Below, piece by piece: positions 26,516 to 37,500 of a stretch of DNA of 64,000 bases (position 1 is its first letter; each line of letters starts with the position of its first letter). The position numbers and the translations under genes are program-made. The DNA is from Pseudomonadota bacterium (GTDB lineage Bacteria; Pseudomonadota; Gammaproteobacteria; Burkholderiales; Burkholderiaceae_B): NCBI GenBank assembly GCA_023423975.1, contig JAFAEO010000071.1, positions 1-64,000 of the forward strand, given 5' to 3'. A model generated the notes under the pieces. It was given only the letters and a program-made list of their open reading frames with translations, did no database searches and was not told the origin of the DNA.

Positions 26516-26718
26516 CCAAAAAAACGGCTAATGAACGCCCACGCACATGACTCGGCAATACATCACTTTCTCATGAAAAACTGACGGGTTCGTTTGTCAA
26601 GTGGCGTCTCCCCCTATAAAACCCAAACCGACGTCTGCATCGGCGGATTATGATTCCGCCGCGCCTGCCCGCCTGCACCGAGTCGATCGCGATTGCTTGC
26701 CCAAACACTTCGCCCTGC

Positions 26719-27888
26719 TCAGAACTTTCTCTTGCTGGCTGCTTCGCTTTGATTGCGATGAATGTCATGCGTCACAAATGAAATATCATTATCGGGCATG
26801 GCAAGATAGTCGGGATGCGATAGCGTATTGCGAATATCCTTAAGCCCGGATTTCCAGTGATCGCGCATTGCACTCACACCGAACTGATAATCCTTGTTGT
26901 ACGACTCGTACTCGCGATCACGGTAAATAAGCTGAATCACATTGCAGTGCTTGCTGTCGGCAATGGCCCGGGCCATATCCAGGGTTTCCGCATCCAGGCT
27001 GTGCTTGTCTGGCAACTGCTCCAGCACTTTGGCCATGACCGAGCGCATGCGCTGCATACGTGCCCATTGATTAGTCACGAGCCGGGTACGGCTGGAGTAC
27101 TGGATTTCCTTGACCCGGTCATAGACCTGCAGCATATTATCCGGCAAATGCCCGCGGGCACTCCATAAATCCACCTGGAAGACCAGGGTGTCGGCGTTCA
27201 CTTGCGCGTCCAGCACATAGCCAAGCGGCGTGTTGGACATGATACCGCCATCCCAGTAATATTCGCCATCGATCAGAACCGGCGCAAAGGCTGGCGGCAA
27301 TGCGCCGGAAGCCATGAAATGCGCCGCTGTCAGGCGGTGCCTGTCGTTGCAGAAATAGGTGAAGTTGCCGGTGCGCACGTTCACTGCGCCGACCGACACG
27401 TTCAGATGCCCCTGGTTGATCAGGTCAAAATCACACAGCCGTTCAAGCGTCTCACGCAATGGCGTCATGTCATAAAAACCGGTCTGCTCGACGCTGCCTT
27501 TCGTATACAGCGAGGGAGGCGGAAAGCGCGGCGTGAAAAAGCCTTTTTGCCCGTCCATCATGGCAGACATGCCATACATGGCTGACAAACTGCTACGGGT
27601 CAGGTCATTGAACCGGAACAGGCTTTGCTCCAGCCACGGCATCAGTCCGAACCCATTATTGGGCTGGCAGATGGTATCCCAGAACTCACGGAGCCGTTGC
27701 GCCCGTTTGCCCGGCGGGTTTCCGGCAATGATGGCGGTGTTAAGCGCACCAATGGAGATACCGGAAATCCAGTTGGGCTCTATCCCGGCCTGCTCCAGAC
27801 CTTCGAATACGCCGGCCTGATAGGCGCCAAGCGCGCCCCCACCCTGCAAAACCAGCGCAATCCGCTCGTACTCGGGCAACTGAACCAT
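26719..27888 (-). CDS. Patatin-like phospholipase/esterase with DUF3734 C-terminus
   Basis: The 389-residue protein has the patatin Ser-Asp dyad. The oxyanion loop QGGGALGAYQAGV is near residues 15-27, the nucleophile lies in GISIGALN, and the catalytic Asp in WDGGIMSNTPL. The C-terminal third matches the DUF3734 extension seen in Burkholderiales proteins encoded next to bdhA. The pairing with 3-hydroxybutyrate dehydrogenase, 8 bases upstream, suggests a role near polyhydroxybutyrate turnover. No signal peptide is visible. Confidence 0.9.
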   Translation of the reverse strand: MVQLPEYERIALVLQGGGALGAYQAGVFEGLEQAGIEPNWISGISIGALNTAIIAGNPPGKRAQRLREFWDTICQPNNGFGLMPWLEQSLFRFNDLTRSSLSAMYGMSAMMDGQKGFFTPRFPPPSLYTKGSVEQTGFYDMTPLRETLERLCDFDLINQGHLNVSVGAVNVRTGNFTYFCNDRHRLTAAHFMASGALPPAFAPVLIDGEYYWDGGIMSNTPLGYVLDAQVNADTLVFQVDLWSARGHLPDNMLQVYDRVKEIQYSSRTRLVTNQWARMQRMRSVMAKVLEQLPDKHSLDAETLDMARAIADSKHCNVIQLIYRDREYESYNKDYQFGVSAMRDHWKSGLKDIRNTLSHPDYLAMPDNDISFVTHDIHRNQSEAASKRKF

Positions 27889-27896
27889 GATATGCC

Positions 27897-28694
27897 TTAC
27901 TGCATGAACCAGCCGTGGCTGACCACGACCGATTGACCGGTAAGCGCGTTATTAGGAAACGCGGCCAGAAACAGGGCCGTCTGGGCGATATCTTGCGGCG
28001 TCGTGAATTCACCATCCACGGTACCGGCCAGCATCACGTTCTTGACCACTTCTTCTTCCGAAATACCCAATTCCTTGGCCTGCTCAGGAATCTGTTTTTC
28101 CACGATCGGCGTGCGCACAAAACCAGGGCATATCACATGCGAGCGCACATTGTGAGCCGCGCCCTCTTTGGCCAGCACCCGGGCCAGCCCCAACAGGCCG
28201 TGCTTTGCAGTCACATAAGGGGCTTTCAGTTTTGAGGCCTCATGCGAATGCACCGATCCCATATAAATGACCACCCCTTTTTTGGCCTTGTACATGTGTT
28301 GCAGGGCCGCCTTGGTGGTCAGGAATGCGCCATCCAAATGAATGGCCAGCATCTTCTTCCACTTTGCAAACTCGAACTTGTCGATAGATTCGATGGTCTG
28401 AATGCCTGCATTTGACACCAGAATATCGAGCGCGCCAAAGTGTGCGACAAGATCGTCCACACCCTTGTTGACCTGCGCCTCGTCGGTCACGTCCATGGCG
28501 ATGCCGAAGGCTTTTCCGCCCGCAGCGTTAATTTGCTCTGCCACCTTGTTGGCGCCGTCCAGATTCAGGTCTGCAATGCCCACTGCGGCACCCGCCTTGG
28601 CATAGGTTTCGGCAATTTCCTTGCCCAGGCCGCTGGCCGCGCCAGTCACCAATGCCACTTTGCCGGCGAGTGAGGTTGGTACTTCGGTTGTCAT
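27897..28694 (-). CDS. bdhA: 3-hydroxybutyrate dehydrogenase
   Basis: The 265-residue short-chain dehydrogenase oxidises (R)-3-hydroxybutyrate to acetoacetate with NAD+ in polyhydroxybutyrate breakdown. It has TGAASGLG at residues 17-24, NAGIQ, a catalytic Ser in MGSVHSHEAS, the YVTAKHG Tyr-x3-Lys pair and CPGFVRTP. The C-terminal LTGQSVVVSHGWFMQ is characteristic of bacterial BDH1-type enzymes. It is followed by the patatin gene in an apparent two-gene operon. Confidence 0.93.
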   Translation of the reverse strand: MTTEVPTSLAGKVALVTGAASGLGKEIAETYAKAGAAVGIADLNLDGANKVAEQINAAGGKAFGIAMDVTDEAQVNKGVDDLVAHFGALDILVSNAGIQTIESIDKFEFAKWKKMLAIHLDGAFLTTKAALQHMYKAKKGVVIYMGSVHSHEASKLKAPYVTAKHGLLGLARVLAKEGAAHNVRSHVICPGFVRTPIVEKQIPEQAKELGISEEEVVKNVMLAGTVDGEFTTPQDIAQTALFLAAFPNNALTGQSVVVSHGWFMQ

Positions 28695-28856
28695 TACATC
28701 TCTCCTGAAATTTCAATGAACGGGTGTGGGTACTCGCCCGCAGGCACGTCCCTGCCACTGGCGTGTAAACAAATAGGAACTGAACAGCAGAATAACAAAA
28801 TTATAGGCCCACTGATCCGGTTAGGTAGCAACGCAATACAGACAGGCCGCAAATGA

Positions 28857-28890
28857 GCGAAAAAAAAGCCAGAATCAGATTCTGGCTTTT
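28857..28890 (-). terminator. Rho-independent terminator of aspS
   Basis: AAAAGCCAGAATC (28864-28876) and GATTCTGGCTTTT (28878-28890) form a perfect stem. On the minus strand it is followed by a T-run (the A-run at 28860-28867). It begins only 7 bases after the aspS stop codon. Confidence 0.9.
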
Positions 28891-28897
28891 CTCCGGC

Positions 28898-30691
28898 TTA
28901 TTCGACGACTGTTTTATTACGCAAGCGAATATGCAGTTCACGCAGTTGCTTTTCATCGACAGGCGATGGCGCCTGCGTAAGCAGACATTGCGCGCGTTGT
29001 GTTTTGGGAAAGGCAATCACATCACGGATGGATTCGGCACCGGCCATCATGGTTACCAGGCGATCAAGCCCCAGGGCCAGGCCGCCATGCGGAGGTGCAC
29101 CGTACTGCAGCGCGTCCAGCAGGAAGCCGAATTTGGCGCGGGCTTCTTCGTCGCTGATGTTCAGGGCGCGGAATACCTTGCTTTGTACTTCTTCACGATG
29201 GATACGGACCGAACCGCCGCCGATTTCCCAGCCGTTGAGCACCAGATCATATGCCTTGGCATAAGCCTTGGACGGATCTGTGTTGAGAAAATCTTCGTGG
29301 CCATCTTTCGGGCTGGTAAAGGGGTGATGCGCGGCAAAATAACGACCCTCTTGCTCGTCATACTCGAACATAGGGAAATCAACCACCCACAACGGCTTCC
29401 AGCTGTTTTCGAACAGACCGGTAGACTTGGCAAAGTCACTGTGGCCCAGCTTGACACGCAAGGCGCCCATGGCGTCGTTCACGACTTTAGCCTTGTCGGC
29501 ACCAAAGAAAATGATATCGCCGGCGGCCGCGCCCGACCGTTGCAAGATCTCACTGATCGCAGCGTCGTGCAGGTTTTTGACAATCGGAGACTGCAGGCCT
29601 TCACGCCCCTTGGCCGGGTCGTTGACCTTGATCCATGCCAGGCCACGAGCGCCATAGATGCTGACAAACTGGGTGTAGTCGTCAATTTCCTTGCGCGACA
29701 ATTCAGCGCCACCGGGTACGCGCAATGCGACAACACGTCCACCCGGCTGAACCGCGGCAGCAGAGAACACCTTGAACTCCACGTCTTTCATCACGTCGGT
29801 CAGCTCGGTGAACTCCAGCTTGACACGCATGTCCGGCTTGTCGGAACCGAAACGGCGCATGGCTTCGTCCCAGCTCATGATCGGGAAGGTTGCGTCCAGG
29901 TCCACGTTCTGCACCTGCTTGAACACATGCCGCACCATGCCTTCAAAAATCTCACGAATTTCTTCTTCGTTCAAAAATGAGGTTTCGCAATCGATCTGTG
30001 TGAATTCGGGCTGACGATCGGCGCGCAGGTCTTCATCGCGGAAGCATTTGACGATCTGATAGTAACGGTCAAAGCCAGCCACCATCAGCATTTGCTTGAA
30101 CAGCTGGGGCGACTGTGGCAGGGCAAAAAACTGCCCGTCATGTACCCTTGACGGCACCAGATAGTCGCGTGCGCCTTCGGGGGTGCTTTTGGTCAGCATG
30201 GGTGTTTCGATATCGATAAATCCCAGCCCATCAAGAAACTTGCGCACTTCGATGGAAACCCGATAGCGCAGCATCAGGTTGCGCTGCATTTGCGGGCGGC
30301 GCAGATCCAGTACGCGATGCGTCAGGCGAGTCGTTTCAGACAGATTTTCATCATCAAGCTGGAACGGCGGTGTGACGGACGCATTGAGTACTTCAACTTC
30401 GCGGCACAGCACTTCGATTTCGCCCGAGACCAGCTCCTTGTTGGAGGTGCCTTCAGGGCGGCGGCGCACCAGACCGGTAATACGGATGCAGTATTCGTTA
30501 CGGATCTCTTCGGCGATTGCAAAGGCCTGCGCATTGTCGGGATCAAAAACGATCTGTGCAATGCCTTCGCGGTCACGCAGATCAATAAAAATCACGCCAC
30601 CATGATCGCGACGGCGATGTACCCAGCCGAAAAGGGTAACAGTTTGATCCAGTTGATCAAGGCTGACTTGACCGGTGTAGCAGGTACGCAT
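28898..30691 (-). CDS. aspS: Aspartate--tRNA ligase (probably non-discriminating, Asp/Asn)
   Basis: The 597-residue class II aminoacyl-tRNA synthetase starts at the ATG at 30691; family similarity (RTCYTGQVS, then FGWVHRRRDHGGVIFIDLRD) begins right there. It has the N-terminal OB-fold for the anticodon, a catalytic core with SPQLFKQMLMVAGFDRYYQI, FRDEDLRADRQPEFTQID (motif 2) and GGLALGLDRL (motif 3), and the bacterial GAD insertion. Non-discriminating activity is an inference from what is common in betaproteobacteria. It lies 88 bases downstream of fmdB. Confidence 0.96.
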   Translation of the reverse strand: MRTCYTGQVSLDQLDQTVTLFGWVHRRRDHGGVIFIDLRDREGIAQIVFDPDNAQAFAIAEEIRNEYCIRITGLVRRRPEGTSNKELVSGEIEVLCREVEVLNASVTPPFQLDDENLSETTRLTHRVLDLRRPQMQRNLMLRYRVSIEVRKFLDGLGFIDIETPMLTKSTPEGARDYLVPSRVHDGQFFALPQSPQLFKQMLMVAGFDRYYQIVKCFRDEDLRADRQPEFTQIDCETSFLNEEEIREIFEGMVRHVFKQVQNVDLDATFPIMSWDEAMRRFGSDKPDMRVKLEFTELTDVMKDVEFKVFSAAAVQPGGRVVALRVPGGAELSRKEIDDYTQFVSIYGARGLAWIKVNDPAKGREGLQSPIVKNLHDAAISEILQRSGAAAGDIIFFGADKAKVVNDAMGALRVKLGHSDFAKSTGLFENSWKPLWVVDFPMFEYDEQEGRYFAAHHPFTSPKDGHEDFLNTDPSKAYAKAYDLVLNGWEIGGGSVRIHREEVQSKVFRALNISDEEARAKFGFLLDALQYGAPPHGGLALGLDRLVTMMAGAESIRDVIAFPKTQRAQCLLTQAPSPVDEKQLRELHIRLRNKTVVE

Positions 30692-30779
30692 GAAAAATGC
30701 TCCGAAATTCTTTGATTTTGTGTAAATGCTTGAAGCGGCACAGGCCAGAGGCACTGCGCCGCCGCTGGCAGGCGGCAAA

Positions 30780-31079
30780 TTATGCAGCGCTGCCTTCAGA
30801 TGAGGAGGGGGCCGGCGCGGCTGCCGGCGCGGCTGCGCTTTGACCGGCACTGCCCGTGTCGGACTTGGCCGCAGCGTTGCCAGCGCCATTGGTGCCGCCG
30901 CCGCGGAAATCGGTTACATACCAGCCAGAGCCCTTGAGCTGAAAGCCGGCAGCAGTAACCTGCTTGGAAAACGTACTCTGGCCACACTCGGGACAGGTGG
31001 TCAGTGGCGCATCGGACATCTTTTGCAGCACATCCTTGGCATGGCCGCAGGCGCTGCATTTATATGCATAAATAGGCAC
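30780..31079 (-). CDS. FmdB-family zinc-ribbon protein
   Basis: The 99-residue protein has the FmdB putative regulatory zinc ribbon: PIYAYKCSACGHAKDVLQK followed by CPECG, giving Cys8/Cys11 and Cys29/Cys32 as zinc ligands. The tail after residue 65 is low-complexity Ala/Gly/Pro/Ser. I chose the GTG at 31079, since the family begins with M-P-I-Y; the longer ATG frame adds 14 unrelated residues. It sits upstream of aspS, a common arrangement in Burkholderiales. The function is not established. Confidence 0.85.
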   Translation of the reverse strand: MPIYAYKCSACGHAKDVLQKMSDAPLTTCPECGQSTFSKQVTAAGFQLKGSGWYVTDFRGGGTNGAGNAAAKSDTGSAGQSAAAPAAAPAPSSSEGSAA

Positions 31080-31145
31080 AACGAACTCGCAAAAAACAGG
31101 TGAAGGGGGACTTATCCCCAAATTAACCCCTTATTTTATCGCAAT

Positions 31146-32447
31146 TTAAAGGCCTGTATTTCCCAGAAGTTGCACGGGCAGCAAAAACATGGCCGCCGCC
31201 ACCAACGTGGGTACCAGCGCTGCCAGCAACAGATATTTGGGTGAGATCGCTTCATCGGGAAAGCATCCCTTGAGGATGGAAAACCCCGCCGGATTAGGCG
31301 CATTGGCGATCACGGTCAGACCGCCGCCGGTCACCGCGCCGGCAACCAGCATATAGCGCCAGACCTCGTTGGTACCCTCCACCAGTGACCCGAGATAGGT
31401 TAATGCCGCGTTATCGGTGATCGCTGTCAACGCAGTTGAGCCCCAGTACAGCATCGCAGGCGACAATCCTGCCAGCAGATCCTGCAGCCACCATTGCTGC
31501 AGCCCACCCAGCACAATCAGGCCCGCCAGAAAGAACGCCACCATCAGCGCTTCTTTGATCATCAGCTTGTCCTGATAGTGTTCGTAGGCCGAACAATAGC
31601 CGACAAATAACATCATCAATCCCAGGAACACGGCCGGATGATGGGCGAAAATCACAATGCTGGCCAGAAACACCAGATGAATCAGAATGACAATCCAGGG
31701 GATCGGCGCACGTTCGTCGCTATTGGTCCGGGTCTGTTCCCTCGCATGTTCACCGGCCGCCACCAGCTCCTTGCGCATCAGAAAGGTCAGCACGCTGGCA
31801 TTGATCACGACGGCGAGCGCCGCTTTCCACCCAAAATGGGTGGCCATATACACCGTATCCCAGCCAAATGAGCCCGCCACCATCAGCACCGGGGGCGCCG
31901 CATAGGAAGTTAGCACCCCGCCGATGGAAATATTGACGAACAGCACGCCTACGGCCATGTACTTGAACCGGGTATGGCTGCTGTGATCAAAGAACGCCCG
32001 CTTGAGCAGCAAGGCGGCCAGCGTCATCGCGGCCGGTTCGGTAATAAACGACCCGGCCAGCGGCACCAGCGTGAGCGTCAGAAAAAAGGTCGCGATCGAG
32101 GTTTGCAGGGGCAACACACGGGCCAGATAGCGCACCGTTGTGCCCACCATGACAAGAATCGGCCGGCTGGCAGCAACAACCATGATGGCAAACACGAACA
32201 GCGGCTCGGTAAAATTTCGGCTGTCCATATATTTGACGGCGCTCTCGAGTCCGCCGGTCACGCCCATAAAGATGATCAGAATGGCCGCCCATAAGCCGAA
32301 TACGGCTTCCACTTCGGAAAAGGCATGCCACAAGCCTGAGTGCGGTCCGCCCCGATGCGCTCTTCTGGCAAAAAACGGCACCGAAAAGGTGTGCACAATG
32401 GCAATCGCAAACAGCACCGTTGCGATCAACTCGATCTTGTCCGGCAT
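31146..32447 (-). CDS. Putative Na+/H+ antiporter family membrane protein
   Basis: The 433-residue protein has about 11-12 predicted membrane helices. It has the features I associate with the 'putative Na+/H+ antiporter' family: EVEAVFGLWAAILIIFMGVT, SFITEPAAMTLAALLLKRAF, VGVLFVNISIGGVLTSYAAP and, near the C-terminus, NAPNPAGFSILKG. The SFITEPAA and SYAAPPVL stretches recall ion-binding broken helices of ArsB/NhaD-type carriers. It appears monocistronic. The ion specificity is inferred from the family name only. Confidence 0.8.
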   Translation of the reverse strand: MPDKIELIATVLFAIAIVHTFSVPFFARRAHRGGPHSGLWHAFSEVEAVFGLWAAILIIFMGVTGGLESAVKYMDSRNFTEPLFVFAIMVVAASRPILVMVGTTVRYLARVLPLQTSIATFFLTLTLVPLAGSFITEPAAMTLAALLLKRAFFDHSSHTRFKYMAVGVLFVNISIGGVLTSYAAPPVLMVAGSFGWDTVYMATHFGWKAALAVVINASVLTFLMRKELVAAGEHAREQTRTNSDERAPIPWIVILIHLVFLASIVIFAHHPAVFLGLMMLFVGYCSAYEHYQDKLMIKEALMVAFFLAGLIVLGGLQQWWLQDLLAGLSPAMLYWGSTALTAITDNAALTYLGSLVEGTNEVWRYMLVAGAVTGGGLTVIANAPNPAGFSILKGCFPDEAISPKYLLLAALVPTLVAAAMFLLPVQLLGNTGL

Positions 32448-32558
32448 TATTATCCTTTATTTGTTACTAACGAAATGGGGGGATTTTACGAACATCCCCA
32501 TGAAGATTTCAATCGAAACACAGGCAAATAAGGGTTTATCTGTGCACAATCGGGCTGG

Positions 32559-33059
32559 CTACAGCCGAGCACTGTCACAGGCACCCAGCCACACCTGGCA
32601 GAGCGCCTGCATTCCAGCTTTGTCCTCTTGGGTAAAGCGGTCTGGCTTGGGGCTGTCCACATCCCAGACGCCTATCAGCTTATCACCCCGGAACAAGGGG
32701 ATCACAATTTCTGAACGGGATGCCGCATCGCAGGCAATATGGCCTGGGAAGGCAAATACATCCGGCACCAACTGGGCCTGGCCGGTTGCAGCGGCCGTGC
32801 CGCATACGCCTTTACCCATCGCGATGCGCACGCAGGCGATTTTCCCCTGAAAAGGCCCCAGCACCAACTCATTGCCATCGTAAAAATAAAAGCCGGCCCA
32901 GTTCAGATCGGGTACGGTGTGATACACCAGCGCCGCCAGATTGGCCGCGTTGGCAATATGGCTGGGTTCGCCGTCAAACAGCGAACGCGCCTGGGAAACC
33001 AGTGTGTCGTACATGGCCGGCACCGACTCAAAGCCGGAAGAATGATCGAAACTGAACAT
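32559..33059 (-). CDS. msrC: Free methionine-(R)-sulfoxide reductase (GAF domain)
   Basis: The 166-residue single GAF-domain protein reduces free Met-R-O with thioredoxin. The three redox cysteines Cys76, Cys86 and Cys110 have exactly the spacing (10 and 24) of the E. coli enzyme's Cys84, Cys94 and Cys118. NWAGFYFY, GKGVCGTAA, SEIVIPL and GVWDVDSP are family motifs. It is cytoplasmic and appears monocistronic, divergent from ubiA. Confidence 0.92.
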   Translation of the reverse strand: MFSFDHSSGFESVPAMYDTLVSQARSLFDGEPSHIANAANLAALVYHTVPDLNWAGFYFYDGNELVLGPFQGKIACVRIAMGKGVCGTAAATGQAQLVPDVFAFPGHIACDAASRSEIVIPLFRGDKLIGVWDVDSPKPDRFTQEDKAGMQALCQVWLGACDSARL

Positions 33060-33343
33060 AATCTGTTTTGGATAGAGTGAGCGCCGCTGCTGCGAAACGA
33101 CAGGCTCAAAGCAAGGCGCTCACGCTCAACAAACGGCGACATTGACTGGCAGGTATTATAGACAACACCATACCGCGGGATTCTGATTGTATCCACAAAG
33201 CAGACCCTGGCAGCAAAAACCACTACCAGCGTCGCAGGAAATTGCCTCACGCCAGCCACACGGCCCCCTTGGCCGGCAAAACCTTTAAAATCCTCTTTTC
33301 AGTATCAAATACGCCGTGAACCCGGCGACATTCTGCACACACC

Positions 33344-34258
33344 ATGGCCAGCACGCAATCCGATCTTAACGACATTCGCCACAACGACTGGGTGGAGCAT
33401 TATTTGCCCGCTGCCTGGCGTCCGTATGCACGGCTGTGCCGACTGGATCGTCCGGTTGGCACCTGGCTTACGCTGCTGCCATGCATCGCGGCGTTGATCC
33501 AGGCTCAGCACGGCGTGCCCACACTGCTGCGCTTTGTGGTTTTCTGCCTGGGCGCCTTGCTCATGCGCAGCGTGGGCTGCACTATCAACGACATTTGTGA
33601 TCGCGACTTCGACAAGCATGTGGAACGCACCCGTTTTCGTCCATTGACCAGCGGCCAGATCTCGCTCAAACAAGCCATTGTCTTTTTGGTCGCGCAACTG
33701 GTGGCGGCCGCCCTGCTGCTGTTTTTCATCAATAGCTACAGCCGCTGGCTGGCGGTGGCCCTGGTGCCGCTGGTGTTCATATACCCATTGTGCAAGCGCT
33801 TTACCTACTGGCCGCAATTGGTGTTGGGCATCGCTTTCAATTGGGGAATGCTGATGGCCTGGTCTGACACCACGAATACGGTACCGCTGGCTGCGGTTCT
33901 CATGTGGTTGGGTGCGGTCACGTGGCAGATCGGCTACGACACCATCTATGCCTACACCGATATGAAGGACGATGAACAACTGGGGCTGCGATCTACCGCG
34001 CTGCGCTTCAGGGATCAGGGACTGGCCTGGCTTATCGGGTTTTACGCCGTCACCGTTGTCTTGTGGACCGTGCCTGGCATCATGCTGGGATTCGGTTGGC
34101 TTTATTACGCATCCATGCTGGCTATTGCCGTGCATTTCTACTGGCAACTGTCTACCTTTGACATACAGAAACCGGAGCGCAGCTTTGCGCTGTTTCGCGC
34201 CAACATCTGGACCGGCAGCCTGCTGGTAGCCGGTTCGCTGGGCGGCACATTGCTGTAA
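33344..34258 (+). CDS. ubiA: 4-hydroxybenzoate polyprenyltransferase
   Basis: The 304-residue integral membrane enzyme prenylates 4-hydroxybenzoate in ubiquinone synthesis. The first aspartate-rich motif is NDICDRDFDKHVERTRFRPL and the second YDTIYAYTDMKDDEQLGLRS, both complete. RLDRPVGTWLTLLP at the N-terminus is typical, and eight to nine membrane helices are evident. The ATG at 33344 is preceded by only a weak ribosome-binding site. It appears monocistronic, with putA about 300 bases downstream under separate control. Confidence 0.95.
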   Translation: MASTQSDLNDIRHNDWVEHYLPAAWRPYARLCRLDRPVGTWLTLLPCIAALIQAQHGVPTLLRFVVFCLGALLMRSVGCTINDICDRDFDKHVERTRFRPLTSGQISLKQAIVFLVAQLVAAALLLFFINSYSRWLAVALVPLVFIYPLCKRFTYWPQLVLGIAFNWGMLMAWSDTTNTVPLAAVLMWLGAVTWQIGYDTIYAYTDMKDDEQLGLRSTALRFRDQGLAWLIGFYAVTVVLWTVPGIMLGFGWLYYASMLAIAVHFYWQLSTFDIQKPERSFALFRANIWTGSLLVAGSLGGTLL

Positions 34259-34407
34259 ACACCAACAGGGTGGCTCGACCGCGACCACGGTCGGCATCGG
34301 CTTGCCCCAGGCTCGCGCCCACGCCCGGCTTTCGGGCTCCGCTGAACAACTTGCACAACAGCAACATCGTGGCCATAACCCGCACAGCACCGCAAGCATT
34401 CCCCTGT

Positions 34408-34491
34408 GGTTAACCCGAACCTCAACGAAACCAACATCAATAAATAATTCAATAAATCCAATGGTTAACCTAAAAATAAAGGGTTAACCCT
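34408..34491 (+). promoter_or_regulatory. Triple GTTAAC operator array upstream of putA
   Basis: Three palindromes share the core GTTAAC: GGTTAACCC at 34408-34416, GGTTAACC at 34463-34470 and the 12-base palindrome AGGGTTAACCCT at 34480-34491. Their centres are 55 and 19 bases apart, and the last is about 71 bases before the putA ATG. The same layout occurs before putP. The probable ligand is the N-terminal ribbon-helix-helix domain of PutA, which represses put genes in enterobacteria, although the site there (GTTGCA) differs. Confidence 0.7.
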
Positions 34492-34556
34492 AATATTAAT
34501 TTAGCCGCAGATTCGGTACGCTCAGCGTCATCACCCGAACCAGACTTGAGTTGCAT

Positions 34557-37500
34557 ATGGCTACGACTACTACACTAGGCATCAAGGTCGATACCGACCT
34601 GAAAAACCGCCTTCAATATCACGCAGACAAACTGAACTGTACGCCGCACTGGCTGCACAAACAGGCGTTAATTACATATCTGGAACAGATCGAGCGCGGC
34701 CTGACACCCGACGAACTGCGCCATTTGGCACCTGCCGCCTCGGATAGTGACGGCGCGGTGACCTATCCACAGGACAACCGCAAGCCGCCCTTCTACGAAT
34801 TCGGCCAGGACGTGCAACCGCAATCGGTACTGCGCGCCGCCATCACTTCGGCCTATCGCCGGCCCGAGCCCGAATGCGTGCCCTTGCTGCTGGAGCAGGC
34901 AGCACTGGTCAAGCCCGAACAGACACGGGAACTGGCGCTAAAACTGGTCAAGTCGCTCAAAGAAAAAAGCCCCGGCGGTGGTGTCGAAGGACTGATTCAG
35001 GAATTTGCCCTGTCCAGCCAGGAAGGTGTCGCACTCATGTGCCTGGCCGAAGCGCTGCTGCGCATCCCGGACCGCGCCACGCGCGATGCGCTCATTCGCG
35101 ACAAAATCAGCCATGGCGACTGGAAGTCGCATATGGGCAGCTCTCCGTCCCTGTTCGTTAACGCCGCCACCTGGGGGCTTATGCTCACCGGCAGGCTGGT
35201 GGCCGTCAACAGTGAGCAGAATTTATCCAAAGCCCTCACGCGCATGATTGCCAAAGGCGGCGAGCCGCTGATCCGGCAGGGGGTGAATATGGCCATGCGT
35301 ATGATGGGCGAACAATTTGTCTCGGGCCAGACCATTTCGTCAGCCCTGGCCAACAGCCGCAAATTCGAGGCCGAGGGCTTTCGCTACAGTTACGATATGC
35401 TGGGCGAAGCCGCCACCACGGCGGCCGATGCGCAACGTTACTATGAATCATACGAACAGGCGATTCATGCCATCGGCAAAGCCTCCGGCGGACGTGGCAT
35501 TTATGAGGGGCCAGGCATTTCCATCAAGCTGTCCGCCCTGCACCCCCGTTATTCACGCTCCCAGCGCGATCGCGTCATGAGCGAACTGCTGCCGCGCCTG
35601 GTTGCGTTAACGCGTCTGGCCCGCTCCTACGATGTAGGCCTGAACATTGATGCTGAAGAGGCCGACCGGCTTGAACTCTCATTGGATCTGCTGGAAGCGC
35701 TCTGTGCAACGCGTGAATTCGAAGGCTGGAATGGCATTGGGTTTGTGATCCAGGCTTACCAGAAACGCGCCCCTCACGTGATTGATTATGTTATTGATCT
35801 GGGCCGCCGCACCCGCCACCGCCTGATGGTCCGACTGGTTAAGGGCGCCTATTGGGATACCGAAATCAAACGCGCACAACTGGACGGCCTGGAGGGCTAT
35901 CCTGTATATACCCGCAAGGTCTACACCGACGTCTCCTATCTGGCGTGCGCCCGCAAACTGCTGTCGGCGCCCGATGCCGTGTATCCGCAATTTGCCACGC
36001 ACAACGCGCAAACGCTGGCTGCCATATATCACCTGGCCGGCAACAATTACTACCCGGGTCAGTACGAATTCCAATGCCTGCATGGTATGGGTGAAGCACT
36101 GTACTCCGAAGTGGTCGGCAGCAAAAAACTGAATCGTCCCTGCCGCATTTATGCGCCCGTCGGCACACACGAAACGCTGCTGGCCTATCTGGTGCGACGC
36201 TTGCTGGAAAACGGCGCCAATACGTCATTTGTCAATCAGATCGGCGACGATAGCATTGATATCAATACCCTGGTTGCTAACCCGATCGACGTAGCCAGCG
36301 CCATTACGCCGCTGGGTGCGCCGCACGAGAAAATTGCGCTGCCGCGCGATTTGTATAGCACCGATGGCAAACCCGGCCGACGCAATTCCAGCGGCCTGGA
36401 CCTGAGCAACGAGCATCGTCTGGGCTCACTTGCCGCAGCGCTGCTCAATGGCGCGACCCAACCCTGGCTGGCTGCACCCACGTTGTATAACGTCGACAGC
36501 GGCGAGGCCGACACGGCAAACCGCAAGCCGCTGCTCAACCCCGCCGACCATCGCGATGTGGTCGGACAAGTGATTGAAGCGAGCGCACAGGATGTAGACC
36601 AGGCCATGACGGCGGCCACTACGATGGCGCCCATCTGGCAAGCCACGCCCATCGAGGACCGGGCCCGCGCCCTGCGCCGCGCCGCGCAGTTGCTGGAGTC
36701 GCGCATGCAGCCATTGCTCGGCCTGATCGTGCGCGAAGCCGGCAAATCGCTGCCCAACGCCATTGCAGAGGTGCGCGAAGCCGTAGACTTCCTGCGCTAT
36801 TATGCAGACCAGATCGAAGACAGCTTCAATGAAGACCATCATCGTCCGCTGGGACCAGTGCTGTGCATCAGCCCCTGGAACTTTCCGCTGGCGATCTTCA
36901 CCGGACAGGTCAGCGCCGCGTTGGCAGCCGGAAACACCGTACTGGCAAAGCCGGCCGAGCAGACCCCATTGATTGCCGCGCAGGCCGTGGCCATCCTGCA
37001 TGAGGCCGGCATCCCTAAAGAAGCAGTGCAGCTGCTGCCCGGCGCGGGCGAAACCGTAGGCGACCAGCTCGTTTCCCACCCGGACATTCGTGGCGTGATG
37101 TTTACCGGTTCCACCGAAGTGGCCCGCATTATTGCCGGCAAACTGGCCGGCCGCCTGGACAATCACGGTCATCCGATCCCGCTGATTGCCGAGACCGGGG
37201 GGCAGAACGCCCTGATCGTAGACTCCTCTGCCCTGGCTGAACAAGTTGTCTACGATGTCCTGAACTCCGCGTTTGATTCTGCCGGTCAGCGCTGCTCTGC
37301 CCTGCGCGTGTTGTGTATTCAGGAAGATGCGGCCGATCACGTACTGACCATGATCAAGGGCGCCATGAAGGAGTTATCCGTAGGCTGCCCGGATCTGCTC
37401 TCTACCGATGTAGGTCCGGTTATCGACACGCAAGCGCGCCAGATCATCGAACGCCATATCCTTAAAATGCGCCAGTCCGGACATGTGGTGGAGCAGTTGC

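Noticed and set aside
28853..29980. A 375-codon plus-strand frame opposite aspS
   Set aside because: Antisense shadow; aspS motifs 2 and 3 are intact on the other strand, and the frame also runs through the terminator.
33305..34399. A 364-codon open frame on the minus strand over ubiA
   Set aside because: It is the antisense shadow of ubiA, which has complete family motifs; the antisense protein is rich in Arg, Gln and His with no family features.
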